Assembly: GCA_035771165.1 (NCBI GenBank)
Contig: JAWNZC010000284.1
Span: forward strand, 310,001 to 374,000
Reading direction: 5' to 3'
Origin: Paragorgia papillata
Taxonomy: Eukaryota; Cnidaria; Anthozoa; Scleralcyonacea; Coralliidae
DNA: 64,000 bases
Notes under the pieces: model-generated
Seen by the model: only the letters and a program-made list of their open reading frames with translations
The model's database searches: none
What the model was told of the DNA's origin: nothing
Shown here: piece after piece, positions 38,301 through 53,300 of the stretch
Layout: every line of letters starts with the position of its first letter
Numbering within the stretch: position 1 is the first letter of the stretch
Program-made: the position numbers and the translations under genes

Positions 38301-41300
38301 GTCGGCAACTACAGTTAATAAGGATTTCTCTTTCCGGCGCGCTGTAATTCACAGTTTGGGCTTCCCGTTTTAAAAGCGAATAATTCTTGAACCAGATCTG
38401 GGCCACTTCTATTTTTTCTTGGGCCAGCAAGAAGATAGAATGAGCTTCAATTTGATATATAGGAAAGCCAGTTAAAATTAAAAGAAGCCATCCAGATTTT
38501 CCCCCTAAGACCATCCCGAGGAATTTAATAATAAAGTGTTGTATTTTTCGCGTGCTGTGTAATTAACAGTATGGGCGTCTCGCTTTAAAAGCGAATAACT
38601 CTTGAACCAGATCTGGGCCACTTCTAATTTTTCTTGGGCCAGCAAGAAGATAGAATGAGCTTCATTTTGATATATAGGAAAGCCGTTTAAAAATAACAGA
38701 AGCCATCGAAATTTTTCCCCCAAGGACTAAGTCGGCAAGTACAGTTAATAAAGATTTCTATTTCCAGCGAGCTGTAATTAACATTTTTGGCGTCTTGGTT
38801 TAAAAGCGAATAACTCTTAAACCAGATCTGGGCCACTTCTAATTTTTCTTGGGCCAGCAAGAAGATAGAATGAGCTTCATTTTGATATATGAAAGCCGGT
38901 TAAAAATAACAGAAGCCATCGAATTATTTCCCCGAAGGACTAAGTCGGCAACTACAGTTAATAAGGATTTCTCTTTCCGGCGCGCTGTAATTCACAGTTT
39001 GGGCTTCCCGTTTTAAAAGCGAATAATTCTTGAACCAGATCTGGGCCACTTCTATTTTTTCTTGGGCCAGCAAGAAGATAGAATGAGCTTCAATTTGATA
39101 TATAGGAAAGCCAGTTAAAATTAAAAGAAGCCATCCAGATTTTCCCCCTAAGACCATCCCGACGAATTTAATAATAAAGTGTTCTATTTTTATCGCGCTG
39201 TGTAATTAACAGTATGGGCGTCTCGCTTTAAAAGCGAGTAACTCTTGAACCAGATCTGGGCCACTTCTAATTTTTCTTGGGCCAGCAAGAAGATAGAATG
39301 AGCTTCATTTTGATATATAGGAAAGCCGGTTAAAAATAACAGAAGCCATCGAAATTTTCCCCCCAAGGACTAAGTCGGCAAGTACAGTTAATAAAGATTT
39401 CTATTTCCAGCGAGCTGTAATTAACATTTTTGGCGCCTCGATTTAAAAGCGAATAACTCTTAAACCAGATCTGGGCCACTTCTAATTTTTCTTGGGCCAG
39501 CAAGAAGATAGAATGAGCTTCATTTTGATATATAGGAAAGCCGGTTAAAAATAACAGAAGCCATCGAATTATTTCCCCCAAGGACTAAGTCGGCAACTAC
39601 AGTTAATAAAGATTTCTATTTCCAGTGAGCTGTAATTAACATTTTTGGCGCCTCGGTTTAAAAGCGAATAACTCTTAAACCAGATCTGGGCCACTTCTAA
39701 TTTTTCTTGGGCCAGCAAGAAGATAGAATGAGCTTCAATTTGATATATAGGAAAGCCAGTTAAAGTTAAAAGAATCCATCGAAATTTTTCCCCCAAGACC
39801 ATCCCGACGAATTTAATAATAAAGTGTTCTATTTTTAGCGTGCTGTGTAATTAACAGTATGGGCGTCTCGCTTTAAAAGCGAATAACTCTTGAACCAGAT
39901 CTGGGCCACTTCTAATTTCTCTTCGGCCACCAAGAAGATAGAATGAGCTTCATTTTGATATATAGGAAAGCCGGTTAAAAATAACAGAAGCCGTCGAAAT
40001 TTTCCCCCCAAAGACTAAGTCCGCAAGTACAGTTAATAAAGATTTCTATTTCCAGCGAGCTGTAATTAACATTTTTGGCGCCTCGGTTTAAAAGCGAATA
40101 ACTCTTAAACCAGATCTGGGGCACTTCTAACTTTTCTTGGGCCAGCAAGAAGATAGAATGAGCTTCAATTTGATATATAGGAAAGCCAGTTAAAGTTAAA
40201 AGAAGCCAGCGAAATGTTTACCCCAAGACCATCCCGACGAATTTAATAATAAAGTCTTCTATTTTTAGCGTGCTGTGTAATTAACAGTATGGGCGTCTCG
40301 CTTTAAAAAGGAATAACTCTTGAACCAGATCTGGGCCACTTCTAATTTTTCTTGGGGCAGCAAGAAGATATAATGAGCTTCATTTTGATATATAGGAAAG
40401 CCAGTTAAACTTAAAAGAAGCCATCGAAATTTCCCCCCCAAGACCATCCCCACGAATTTAATAATAAAGTGTTCTATTTTTAGCGTGCTGTGTAATTAGC
40501 AGTATGGGCGTCTCGCTTTAAAAGCGAATAACTCTTGAACCAGATCTGGGCCACTTATAATTTTTCTTGGGGCAGCAAGAAGATAGAATGAGCTTCATTT
40601 TGATATATAGGAAAGCCGGTTAAAAATAACAGAAGCCATCGAATTATTTCCCCCAAGGACTAAGTCGGCAACTACAGTTAATAAAGATTTCTATTTCCAG
40701 TGAGCTGTAATTAACATTTTTGGCGCCTCGGTTTAAAAGCGAATAACTCTTAAACCAGATCTGGGCCACTTCTAATTTTTCTTGGGCCAGCAAGAAGATA
40801 GAATGAGCTTCAATTTGATATATAGGAAAGCCAGTTAAAGTTAAAAGAATCCATCGAAATTTTTCCCCCAAGACCATCCCGACGAATTTAATAATAAAGT
40901 GTTCTATTTTTAGCGTGCTGTGTAATTAACAGTATGGGCGTCTCGCTTTAAAAGCGAATAACTCTTGAACCAGATCTGGGCCACTTCTAATTTCTCTTCG
41001 GCCACCAAGAAGATAGAATGAGCTTCATTTTGATATATAGGAAAGCCGGTTAAAAATAACAGAAGCCGTCGAAATTTTCCCCCCAAAGACTAAGTCCGCA
41101 AGTACAGTTAATAAAGATTTCTATTTCCAGCGAGCTGTAATTAACATTTTTGGCGCCTCGGTTTAAAAGCGAATAACTCTTAAACCAGATCTGGGGCACT
41201 TCTAACTTTTCTTGGGCCAGCAAGAAGATAGAATGAGCTTCAATTTGATATATAGGAAAGCCAGTTAAAGTTGAAAGAAGCCAGCGAAATGTTTACCCCA

Positions 41301-44300
41301 AGACCATCCCGACGAATTTAATAATAAAGTCTTCTATTTTTAGCGTGCTGTGTAATTAACAGTATGGGCGTCTCGCTTTAAAAAGGAATAACTCTTGAAC
41401 CAGATCTGGGCCACTTCTAATTTTTCTTGGGGCAGCAAGAAGATATAATGAGCTTCATTTTGATATATAGGAAAGCCAGTTAAACTTAAAAGAAGCCATC
41501 GAAATTTCCCCCCCAACCATCCCCACGAATTTAATAATAAAGTGTTCTATTTTTAGCGTGCTGTGTAATTAGCAGTATGGGCGTCTCGCTTTAAAATCGA
41601 ATAACTCTTGAACCAGATCTGGGCCACTTCTAATTTTTCTTGGGGCAGCAAGAAGATAGAATGAGCTTCATTTTGATATATAGGAAAGCCGGTTAAAAAT
41701 AACAGAAGCCATCGAAATTTTTCCCCCAAGGACTAAGTCCGCAAGTACAGTTAATAAAGATTTCTATTTCCAGTGAGCTGTAATTAACATTTTTGGCGCC
41801 TCGGTTTAAAAGCGAATAACTCTTAAACCAGATGATCTGGGCCACTTCTAATTTTTCTTGGGCCAGCAAGAAGATAGAATGAGCTTCAATTTGATATATA
41901 GGAAAGCCAGTTAAACTTAAAAGAAGCCATCGAAATTTCCCCCCCAAGACCATCCCGACGAATTTAATAATAAAGTCTTCTATTTTTAGCGTGCTGTGTA
42001 ATTAGCAGTATGGGCGTCTCGCTTTAAAAGCGAATAACTCTTGAACCAGATCTGGGCCACTTATAATTTTTCTTGGGGCAGCAAGAAGATAGAATGAGCT
42101 TCATTTTGATATATAGGAAAGCCGGTTAAAAATAACAGAAGCCATCGAATTATTTCCCCCGAGGACTAAGTCGGCAACTACAGTTAATAAAGATTTCTAT
42201 TTCCAGTGAGCTGTAATTAACATTTTTGGCACCTCGGTTTAAAAGCGAATAACTCTTAAACCAGATCTGGGCCACTTCTAACTTTTCTTGGGCCAGCAAG
42301 AAGATAGAATGAGCTTCATTTTGATATATAGGAAAGCCGGTTAAAAATAACAGAAGCCATCGAATTATTTCCCCCAAGGACTAAGTCGGCAACTACAGTT
42401 AATAAAGATTTCTATTTCCAGTGAGCTGTAATTAACATTTTTGGCGCCTCGGTTTAAAAGCGAATAACTCTTAAACCAGATCTGGGCCACTTCTAATTTT
42501 TCTTGGGCCAGCAAGAAGATAGAATGAGCTTCAATTTGATATATAGGAAAGCCAGTTAAAGTTAAAAGAATCCATCGAAATTTTTCCCCCAAGACCATCC
42601 CGACGAATTTAATAATAAAGTGTTCTATTTTTAGCGTGCTGTGTAATTAACAGTATGGGCGTCTCGCTTTAAAAGCGAATAACTCTTGAACCAGATCTGG
42701 GCCACTTCTAATTTCTCTTCGGCCACCAAGAAGATAGAATGAGCTTCATTTTGATATATAGGAAAGCCGGTTAAAAATAACAGAAGCCGTCGAAATTTTC
42801 CCCCCAAAGACTAAGTCCGCAAGTACAGTTAATAAAGATTTCTATTTCCAGCGAGCTGTAATTAACATTTTTGGCGCCTCGGTTTAAAAGCGAATAACTC
42901 TTAAACCAGATCTGGGGCACTTCTAACTTTTCTTGGGCCAGCAAGAAGATAGAATGAGCTTCAATTTGATATATAGGAAAGCCAGTTAAAGTTAAAAGAA
43001 GCCAGCGAAATGTTTACCCCAAGACCATCCCGACGAATTTAATAATAAAGTCTTCTATTTTTAGCGTGCTGTGTAATTAACAGTATGGGCGTCTCGCTTT
43101 AAAAAGGAATAACTCTTGAACCAGATCTGGGCCACTTCTAATTTTTCTTGGGGCAGCAAGAAGATATAATGAGCTTCATTTTGATATATAGGAAAGCCAG
43201 TTAAACTTAAAAGAAGCCATCGAAATTTCCCCCCCAAGACCATCCCCACGAATTTAATAATAAAGTGTTCTATTTTTAGCGTGCTGTGTAATTAGCAGTA
43301 TGGGCGTCTCGCTTTAAAAGCGAATAACTCTTGAACCAGATCTGGGCCACTTATAATTTTTCTTGGGGCAGCAAGAAGATAGAATGAGCTTCATTTTGAT
43401 ATATAGGAAAGCCGGTTAAAAATAACAGAAGCCATCGAATTATTTCCCCCAAGGACTAAGTCGGCAACTACAGTTAATAAAGATTTCTATTTCCAGTGAG
43501 CTGTAATTAACATTTTTGGCACCTCGGTTTAAAAGCGAATAACTCTTAAACCAGATCTGGGCCACTTCTAACTTTTCTTGGGCCAGCAAGAAGATAGAAT
43601 GAGCTTCATTTTGATATATAGGAAAGCCGGTTAAAAATAACAGAAGCCATCGAATTATTTCCCCCAAGGACTAAGTCGGCAACTACAGTTAATAAAGATT
43701 TCTATTTCCAGTGAGCTGTAATTAACATTTTTGGCACCTCGGTTTAAAAGCGAATAACTCTTAAACCAGATCTGGGCCACTTCTAACTTTTCTTGGGCCA
43801 GCAAGAAGATAGAATGAGCTTCAATTTGATATATAGGAAAGCCAGTTAAAGTTAAAAGAAGCCAGCGAAATGTTTCCCCCAAGACCATCCCGACGAATTT
43901 AATAATAAAGTCTTCTATTTTTAGCGTGCTGTGTAATTAACAGTATGGGCGTCTCGCTTTAAAAGCGAATAACTCTTGAACCAGATGTGGGCCACTTCTA
44001 ATTTTTCGTGGGCCAGCAAGAAGATAGAATGAGCTTCATTTTGATATATAGGAAAGCCGGTTAAAAATAACAGAAGCCATCGAATTATTTCCCCCAAGGA
44101 CTAAGTCGGCAACTACAGTTAATAAGGATTTCTATTTCCGGCGAGCTGTAATTGACAGTTTGGGCTTCCCGTTTTAAAAGCGAATAACTCTTGAACCAGA
44201 TCTGGGCCACTTCTAATTTTTCTTGGGCCAGCAAGAAGATAGAATGAGCTTCATTTTGATATATAGGAAAGCCGGTTAAAAATAACAGAAGCCATCGAAT

Positions 44301-47300
44301 TATTTCCCCCAAGGACTAAGTCGGCAACTTCAGTTAATAAGGATTTCTCTTTCCGGCGCGCTGTAATTCACAGTTTGGGCTTCCCGTTTTAAAAGCGAAT
44401 AATTCTTGAACCACATCTGGGCCACTTCTATTTTTTCTTGGGCTAGCAAGAAGATAGAATGAGCTTCAATTTGATATATAGGAAAGCCAGTTAAAATTAA
44501 AAGAAGCCATCGAAATTTTCCCCCTAAGACCATCCCGACGAATTTAATAATAAAGTGTTGTATTTTTATCGCGCTGTGTAATTAACAGTATGGGCGTCTC
44601 GCTTTAAAAGCGAATAACTCTTGAACCAGATCTGGGCCACTTCTAATTTTTCTTGGGCCAGCAAGAGATAGAATGAGCTTCATTTTGATATATAGGAAAG
44701 CCGTTTAAAAATAACAGAAGCCATCGAAATTTTTCCCCCAAGGACTAAGTCGGCAACTACAGTTAATAAGGATTTCTATTTGCGGCGCGCTGTAATTGAC
44801 AGTTTGGGCTTCCCGTTTTAAAAGCGAATAACTCTTGAACCAGATCTGGGCCACTTCTAATTTTTCTTGGGCCAGCAAGAAGATAGAATGAGCTTCATTT
44901 TGATATATAGGAAAGCCGGTTAAAAATAACAGAAGCCATCGAATTATTTCCCCCAAGGACTAAGTCGGCAACTTCAGTTAATAAGGATTTCTCTTTCCGG
45001 CGCGCTGTAATTCACAGTTTGGGCTTCCCGTTTTAAAAGCGAATAATTCTTGAACCACATCTGGGCCACTTCTATTTTTTCTTGGGCTAGCAAGAAGATA
45101 GAATGAGCTTCAATTTGATATATAGGAAAGCCAGTTAAAATTAAAAGAAGCCATCGAAATTTTCCCCCTAAGACCATCCCGACGAATTTAATAATAAAGT
45201 GTTGTATTTTTATCGCGCTGTGTAATTAACAGTATGGGCGTCTCGCTTTAAAAGCGAATAACTCTTGAACCAGATCTGGGCCACTTCTAATTTTTCTTGG
45301 GCCAGCAAGAGATAGAATGAGCTTCATTTTGATATATAGGAAAGCCGTTTAAAAATAACAGAAGCCATCGAAATTTTTCCCCCAAGGACTAAGTCGGCAA
45401 CTACAGTTAATAAGGATTTCTATTTGCGGCGCGCTGTAATTGACAGTTTGGGCTTCCCGTTTTAAAAGCGAATAACTCTTGAACCAGATCTGGGCCACTT
45501 CTAATTTTTCTTGGGCCAGCAAGAAGATAGAATGAGCTTCATTTTGATATATAGGAAAGCCGGTTAAAAATAACAGAAGCCATCGAATTATTTCCCCCGA
45601 GGACTAAGTCGGCAACTTCAGTTAATAAGGATTTCTCTTTCCGGCGCGCTGTAATTCACAGTTTGGGCTTCCCGCTTTAAAAGCGAATAATTCTTGAACC
45701 ACATCTGGGCCACTTCTATTTTTTCTTGGGCCAGCAAGAAGATAGAATGAGCTTCAAATTGATATATAGGAAAGCCAGTTAAAATTAAAAGAAGCCATCG
45801 AAATTTCCCCCCTAAGACCATCCCGACGAATTTAATAATAAAGTGTTCTATTTTTATCGCGCTGTGTAATTAACAGTATGGGCGTCTCGCTTTAAAAGCG
45901 AATAACTCTTGAACCAGATCTGGGCCACTTCTAATTTTTCTTGGGCCAGCAAGAGATAGAATGAGCTTCATTTTGATATATAGGAAAGCCGTTTAAAAAT
46001 AACAGAAGCCATCGAAATTTTTCCCCCAAGGACTAAGTCGGCAAGTACAGTTAATAAAGATTTCTATTTCCAGCGAGCTGTAATTAACATTTTTGGCGCC
46101 TCGGTTTAAAAGCGAATAACTCTTAAACCAGATCTGGGCCACTTCTAATTTTTCTTGGGCCAGCAAGAAGATAGAATGAGCTTCAATTTGATATATAGGA
46201 AAGCCAGTTAAAGTTAAAAGAAGCCATCGAAATGTTTCCCCCAAGACCATCCCGACGAATTTAATAATAAAGTGTTCTATTTTTAGCGTGCTGTGTAATT
46301 AACAGTTTGGGCTTCCCGTTTTAAAAGCGAATAACTCTTAAACCAGATCTGGGCCACTTCTAATTTTTCTTGGGCCAGCAAGAAGATAGAATGAGCTTCA
46401 TTTTGATATATAGGAAAGCCGGTTAAAAATAACGGAAGCCATCGAATTATTTCCCCCCAAGGACTAAGTCGGCAAGTAGAGTTAATAAAGATTTATATTT
46501 CCAGCGAGCTGTAATTAACATTTTTGGCTCCTCGGTTTAAAAGCGAATAACTCTTAAACCAGATCTGGGCCACTTCTAATTTTTCTTGGGCCAGCAAGAA
46601 GATAGAAGGAGCTTCATTTTGACATATAGGAAAGCCGGTTAAAAATAACGGAAGCCAATTAATTATTTCCCCCAAGGACTAAGTCGCCAACTACAGTTAA
46701 TAAAGATTTCTATTTCCAGTGAGATGGAATTAACATTTTTGGCGCTCGGTTTAAAAGCGAATAACTCTTAAACCAGATCTGGGCCACTTCTAATTTTTCT
46801 TGGGCCAGCAAGAAGATAGAATGAGCTTCAATTTGATATATAGGAAAGCCACTTAAAGTTAAAATAAGCCATCGAAATTTTTCCCCCAAGACCATCCCGA
46901 CGAATTTAATAATAAAGTGTTCTATTTTTAGCGTGCTGTGTAATTAACAGTATGGGCGTCTCGCTTTAAAAGCGAATAACTCTTGAACCAGATCTGGGCC
47001 ACTTCTAATTTTTCTTGGGCCACCAAGATAGAATGAGCTTCATTTTGATATATAGGAAAGCCGGTTAAAAATAACAGAAGCCATCGAAATTTTTCCCCAA
47101 AGGACTAAGTCCGCAAGTACAGTTAATAAAGATTTCTATTTCCAGCGAGATGTAATTAACATTTTTGACGCCTCGGTTTAAAAGCGAATAACTCTTAAAC
47201 CAGATCTGGGCCACTTCTAATTTTTCTTGGGCCACCAAGAAGATAGAATGAGCTTCATTTTGATATATAGGAAAGCCGGTTAAAAATAACAGAAGCCATC

Positions 47301-50300
47301 GAAATTTTTCCCCCAAGGACTAAGTCCGCAAGTACAGTTAATAAAGATTTCTATTTCCAGCGAGATGTAATTAACATTTTTGACGCCTCGGTTTAAAAGC
47401 GAATAACTCTTAAACCAGATCTGGGCCACTTCTAATTTTTCTTGGGCCAGCAAGAAGATAGAATGAGCTTCATTTTGATATATAGGAAAGCCGGTTAAAA
47501 ATAACGGAAGCCATCGAATTATTTCCCCCAAGGACTAAGTCGGCAACTACAGTTAATAAAGATTTCTATTTCCAGTGAGCTGTAATTAACATTTTTGGCG
47601 CCTCGGTTTAAAAGCGAATAACTCTTAAACCAGATCTGGGCCACTTCTAATTTTTCTTGGGCCAGCAAGAAGGTAGAATGAGCTTCAATTTGATATATAG
47701 GAAAGCCACTTAAAGTTAAAATAAGCCATCGAAATTTTTCCCCCAAGACCATCTCGACGAAGTTAATAATAGAGTGTTCTATTTTTAGCGTGCTGTGTAA
47801 TTAACAGTATGGGCGTCTCGCTTTAAAAGCGAATAACTCTTGAACCAGATCTGGGCCACTTCTAATTTTTCTTGGGCCACCAAGAAGATAGAATGAGCTT
47901 CATTTTGATATATAGGAAAGCCGGTTAAAAATAACAGAAGCCATCGAAATTTTTCCCCCAAGGACTAAGTCCGCAAGTACAGTTAATAAAGATTTCTATT
48001 TCCAGCGAGATGTAATTAACATTTTTGGCGCCTCGGTTTAAAAGCGAATAACTCTTAAACCAGATCTGGGCCACTTCTAATTTTTCTTGGGCCAGTAAGA
48101 AGATAGAATGAGCTTCAATTTGATATATAGGAAAGCCACTTAAAGTTAAAATAAGCCATCGAAATTTTTTCCCCAAGACCATCTCGACGAATTTAATAAT
48201 AAAGTGTTCTATTTTTAGCGTGCTGTGTAATTAACAGTATGGGCGTCTCGCTTTAAAAGCGAATAACTCTTGAACCAGATCCGGGCCACTTCTAATTTTT
48301 CTTGGGCCACCAAGAAGATAGAATGAGCTTCATTTTGATATATAGGAAAGCCGGTTAAAAATAACAGAAGCCATCGAAATTTTTCCCCCAAGGACTAAGT
48401 CCGCAAGTACAGTTAATAAAGATTTCTATTTCCAGCGAGATGTAATTAACATTTTTGACGCCTCGGTTTAAAAGCGAATAACTCTTAAACCAGATCTGGG
48501 CCACTTCTAATTTTTCTTGGGCCAGCAAGAAGATAGAATGAGCTTCATTTTGATATATAGGAAAGCCGGTTAAAAATAACAGAAGCCATCGAATTATTTC
48601 CCCCAAGGACTAAGTCGGCAACTACAGTTAATAAAGATTTCTATTTCCAGTGAGCTGTAATTAACATTTTTGGCACCTCGGTTTAAAAGCGAATAACTCT
48701 TAAACCAGATCTGGGCCACTTCTAACTTTTCTTGGGCCAGCAAGAAGATAGAATGAGCTTCAATTTGATATATAGGAAAGCCAGTTAAAGTTAAAAGAAG
48801 CCAGCGAAATGTTTCCCCCAAGACCATCCCGACGAATTTAATAATAAAGTCTTCTATTTTTAGCGTGCTGTGTAATTAACAGTATGGGCGTCTCGCTTTA
48901 AAAGCGAATAACTCTTGAACCAGATCTGGGCCACTTCTAATTTTTCGTGGGCCAGCAAGAAGATAGAATGAGCTTCATTTTGATATATAGGAAAGCCGGT
49001 TAAAAATAACAGAAGCCATCAAATTATTTCCCCCAAGGACTAAGTCGGCAACTACAGTTAATAAGGATTTCTATTTCCGGCGAGCTGTAATTGACAGTTT
49101 GGGCTTCCCGTTTTAAAAGCGAATAACTCTTGAACCAGATCTGGGCCACTTCTAATTTTTCTTGGGCCAGCAAGAAGATAGAATGAGCTTCATTTTGATA
49201 TATAGGAAAGCCGGTTAAAAATAACAGAAGCCATCGAATTATTTCCCCCAAGGACTAAGTCGGCAACTTCAGTTAATAAGGATTTCTCTTTCCGGCGCGC
49301 TGTAATTCACAGTTTGGGCTTCCCGTTTTAAAAGCGAATAATTCTTGAACCACATCTGGGCCACTTCTAATTTTTTCTTGGGCTAGCAAGAAGATAGAAT
49401 GAGCTTCAATTTGATATATAGGAAAGCCAGTTAAAATTAAAAGAAGCCATCGAAATTTTCCCCCTAAGACCATCCCGACGAATTTAATAATAAAGTGTTG
49501 TATTTTTATCGCGCTGTGTAATTAACAGTATGGGCGTCTCGCTTTAAAAGCGAATAACTCTTGAACCAGATCTGGGCCACTTCTAATTTTTCTTGGGCCA
49601 GCAAGAGATAGAATGAGCTTCATTTTGATATATAGGAAAGCCGTTTAAAAATAACAGAAGCCATCGAAATTTTTCCCCCAAGGACTAAGTCGGCAACTAC
49701 AGTTAATAAGGATTTCTATTTCCGGCGCGCTGTAATTGACAGTTTGGGCTTCCCGTTTTAAAAGCGAATAACTCTTGAACCAGATCTGGGCCACTTCTAA
49801 TTTTTCTTGGGCCAGCAAGAAGATAGAATGAGCTTCATTTTGATATATAGGAAAGCCGGTTAAAAATAACAGAAGCCATCGAATTATTTCCCCCAAGGAC
49901 TAAGTCGGCAACTTCAGTTAATAAGGATTTCTCTTTCCGGCGCGCTGTAATTCACAGTTTGGGCTTCCCGCTTTAAAAGCGAATAATTCTTGAACCACAT
50001 CTGGGCCACTTCTATTTTTTCTTGGGCCAGCAAGAAGATAGAATGAGCTTCAAATTGATATATAGGAAAGCCAGTTAAAATTAAAAGAAGCCATCGAAAT
50101 TTCCCCCCTAAGACCATCCCGACGAATTTAATAATAAAGTGTTCTATTTTTATCGCGCTGTGTAATTAACAGTATGGGCGTCTCGCTTTAAAAGCGAATA
50201 ACTCTTGAACCAGATCTGGGCCACTTCTAATTTTTCTTGGGCCAGCAAGAGATAGAATGAGCTTCATTTTGATATATAGGAAAGCCGTTTAAAAATAACA

Positions 50301-53300
50301 GAAGCCATCGAAATTTTTCCCCCAAGGACTAAGTCGGCAAGTACAGTTAATAAAGATTTATATTTCCAGCGAGCTGTAATTAACATTTTTGGCTCCTCGG
50401 TTTAAAAGCGAATAACTCTTAAACCAGATCTGGGCCACTTCTAATTTTTCTTGGGCCAGCAAGAAGATAGAAGGAGCTTCATTTTGACATATAGGAAAGC
50501 CGGTTAAAAATAACGGAAGCCAATTAATTATTTCCCCCAAGGACTAAGTCGCCAACTACAGTTAATAAAGATTTCTATTTCCAGTGAGATGGAATTAACA
50601 TTTTTGGCGCTCGGTTTAAAAGCGAATAACTCTTAAACCAGATCTGGGCCACTTCTAATTTTTCTTGGGCCACCAAGAAGATAGAATGAGCTTCATTTTG
50701 ATATATAGGAAAGCCGGTTAAAAATAACAGAAGCCATCGAAATTTTTCCCCCAAGGACTAAGTCCGCAAGTACAGTTAATAAAGATTTCTATTTCCAGCG
50801 AGATGTAATTAACATTTTTGGCGCCTCGGTTTAAAAGCGAATAACTCTTAAACCAGATCTGGGCCACTTCTAATTTTTCTTGGGCCAGTAAGAAGATAGA
50901 ATGAGCTTCAATTTGATATATAGGAAAGCCACTTAAAGTTAAAATAAGCCATCGAAATTTTTTCCCCAAGACCATCTCGACGAATTTAATAATAAAGTGT
51001 TCTATTTTTAGCGTGCTGTGTAATTAACAGTATGGGCGTCTCGCTTTAAAAGCGAATAACTCTTGAACCAGATCCGGGCCACTTCTAATTTTTCTTGGGC
51101 CACCAAGAAGATAGAATGAGCTTCATTTTGATATATAGGAAAGCCGGTTAAAAATAACAGAAGCCATCGAAATTTTTCCCCCAAGGACTAAGTCCGCAAG
51201 TACAGTTAATAAAGATTTCTATTTCCAGCGAGATGTAATTAACATTTTTGGCGCCTCGGTTTAAAAGCAAATAACTCTTAAACCAGATCTGGGCCACTTC
51301 TAATTTTTCTTGGGCCAGCAAGAAGATAGAATGAGCTTCATTTTGATATATAGGAAAGCCGTTTAAAAATAACAGAAGCCATCGAAATTTTTCCCCCAAG
51401 GACTAAGTCGGCAACTACAGTTAATAAGGATTTCTATTTCCGGCGCGCTGTAATTGACAGTTTGGGCTTCCCGTTTTAAAAGCGAATAACTCTTGAACCA
51501 GATCTGGGCCACTTCTAATTTTTCTTGGGCCAGCAAGAAGATAGAATGAGCTTCAATTTGATATATAGGAAAGCCGGTTAAAAATAACAGAAGCCATCGA
51601 ATTATTTCCCCCAAGGACTAAGTCGGCAACTTCAGTTAATAAGGATTTCTCTTTCCGGCGCGCTGTAATTAACAGTTTGGGCTTCCCGTTTTAAAAGCGA
51701 ATAACTCTTAAACCAGATCTGGGCCACTTCTAATTTTTCTTGGGCCAGCAAGAAGATAGAATGAGCTTCATTTTGATATATAGGAAAGCCGGTTAAAAAT
51801 AACAGAAGCCATCGAATTATTTCCCCCAAGGACTAAGTCGGCAAGTACAGTTAATAAAGATTTATATTTCCAGCGAGCTGTAATTAACATTTTTGGCTCC
51901 TCGGTTTAAAAGCGAATAACTCTTAAACCAGATCTGGGCCACTTCTAATTTTTCTTGGGCCAGCAAGAAGATAGAAGGAGCTTCATTTTGACATAGAGGA
52001 AAGCCGGTTAAAAATAACGGAAGCCAATTAATTATTTCGCCCAAGGACTAAGTCGCCAACTACAGTTAATAAAGATTTCTATTTCCAGTGAGATGGAATT
52101 AACATTTTTGGCGCCTCGGTTTAAAAGCGAATAACTCTTAAACCAGATCTGGGCCACTTCTAATTTTTCTTGGGCCAGCAAGAAGATAGAATGAGCTTCA
52201 ATTTGATATATAGGAAAGCCACTTAAAGTTAAAATAAGCCATCGAAATTTTTCCCCCAAGACCATCCCGACGAATTTAATAATAAAGTGTTCTATTTTTA
52301 GCGTGCTGTGTAATTAACAGTATGGGCGTCTCGCTTTAAAAGCGAATAACTCTTGAACCAGATCTGGGCCACTTCTAATTTTTCTTGGGCCACCAAGAAG
52401 ATAGAATGAGCTTCATTTTGATATATAGGAAAGCCGGTTAAAAATAACAGAAGCCATCGAAATTTTTCCCCAAAGGACTAAGTCCGCAAGTACAGTTAAT
52501 AAAGATTTCTATTTCCAGCGAGATGTAATTAACATTTTTGACGCCTCGGTTTAAAAGCGAATAACTCTTAAACCAGATCTGGGCCACTTCTAATTTTTCT
52601 TGGGCCACCAAGAAGATAGAATGAGCTTCATTTTGATATATAGGAAAGCCGGTTAAAAATAACAGAAGCCATCGAAATTTTTCCCCCAAGGACTAAGTCC
52701 GCAAGTACAGTTAATAAAGATTTCTATTTCCAGCGAGATGTAATTAACATTTTTGACGCCTCGGTTTAAAAGCGAATAACTCTTAAACCAGATCTGGGCC
52801 ACTTCTAATTTTTCTTGGGCCAGCAAGAAGATAGAATGAGCTTCATTTTGATATATAGGAAAGCCGGTTAAAAATAACGGAAGCCATCGAATTATTTCCC
52901 CCAAGGACTAAGTCGGCAACTACAGTTAATAAAGATTTCTATTTCCAGTGAGCTGTAATTAACATTTTTGGCGCCTCGGTTTAAAAGCGAATAACTCTTA
53001 AACCAGATCTGGGCCACTTCTAATTTTTCTTGGGCCAGTAAGAAGATAGAATGAGCTTCAATTTGATATATAGGAAAGCCACTTAAAGTTAAAATAAGCC
53101 ATCGAAATTTTTTCCCCAAGACCATCTCGACGAATTTAATAATAAAGTGTTCTATTTTTAGCGTGCTGTGTAATTAACAGTATGGGCGTCTCGCTTTAAA
53201 AGCGAATAACTCTTGAACCAGATCCGGGCCACTTCTAATTTTTCTTGGGCCACCAAGAAGATAGAATGAGCTTCATTTTGATATATAGGAAAGCCGGTTA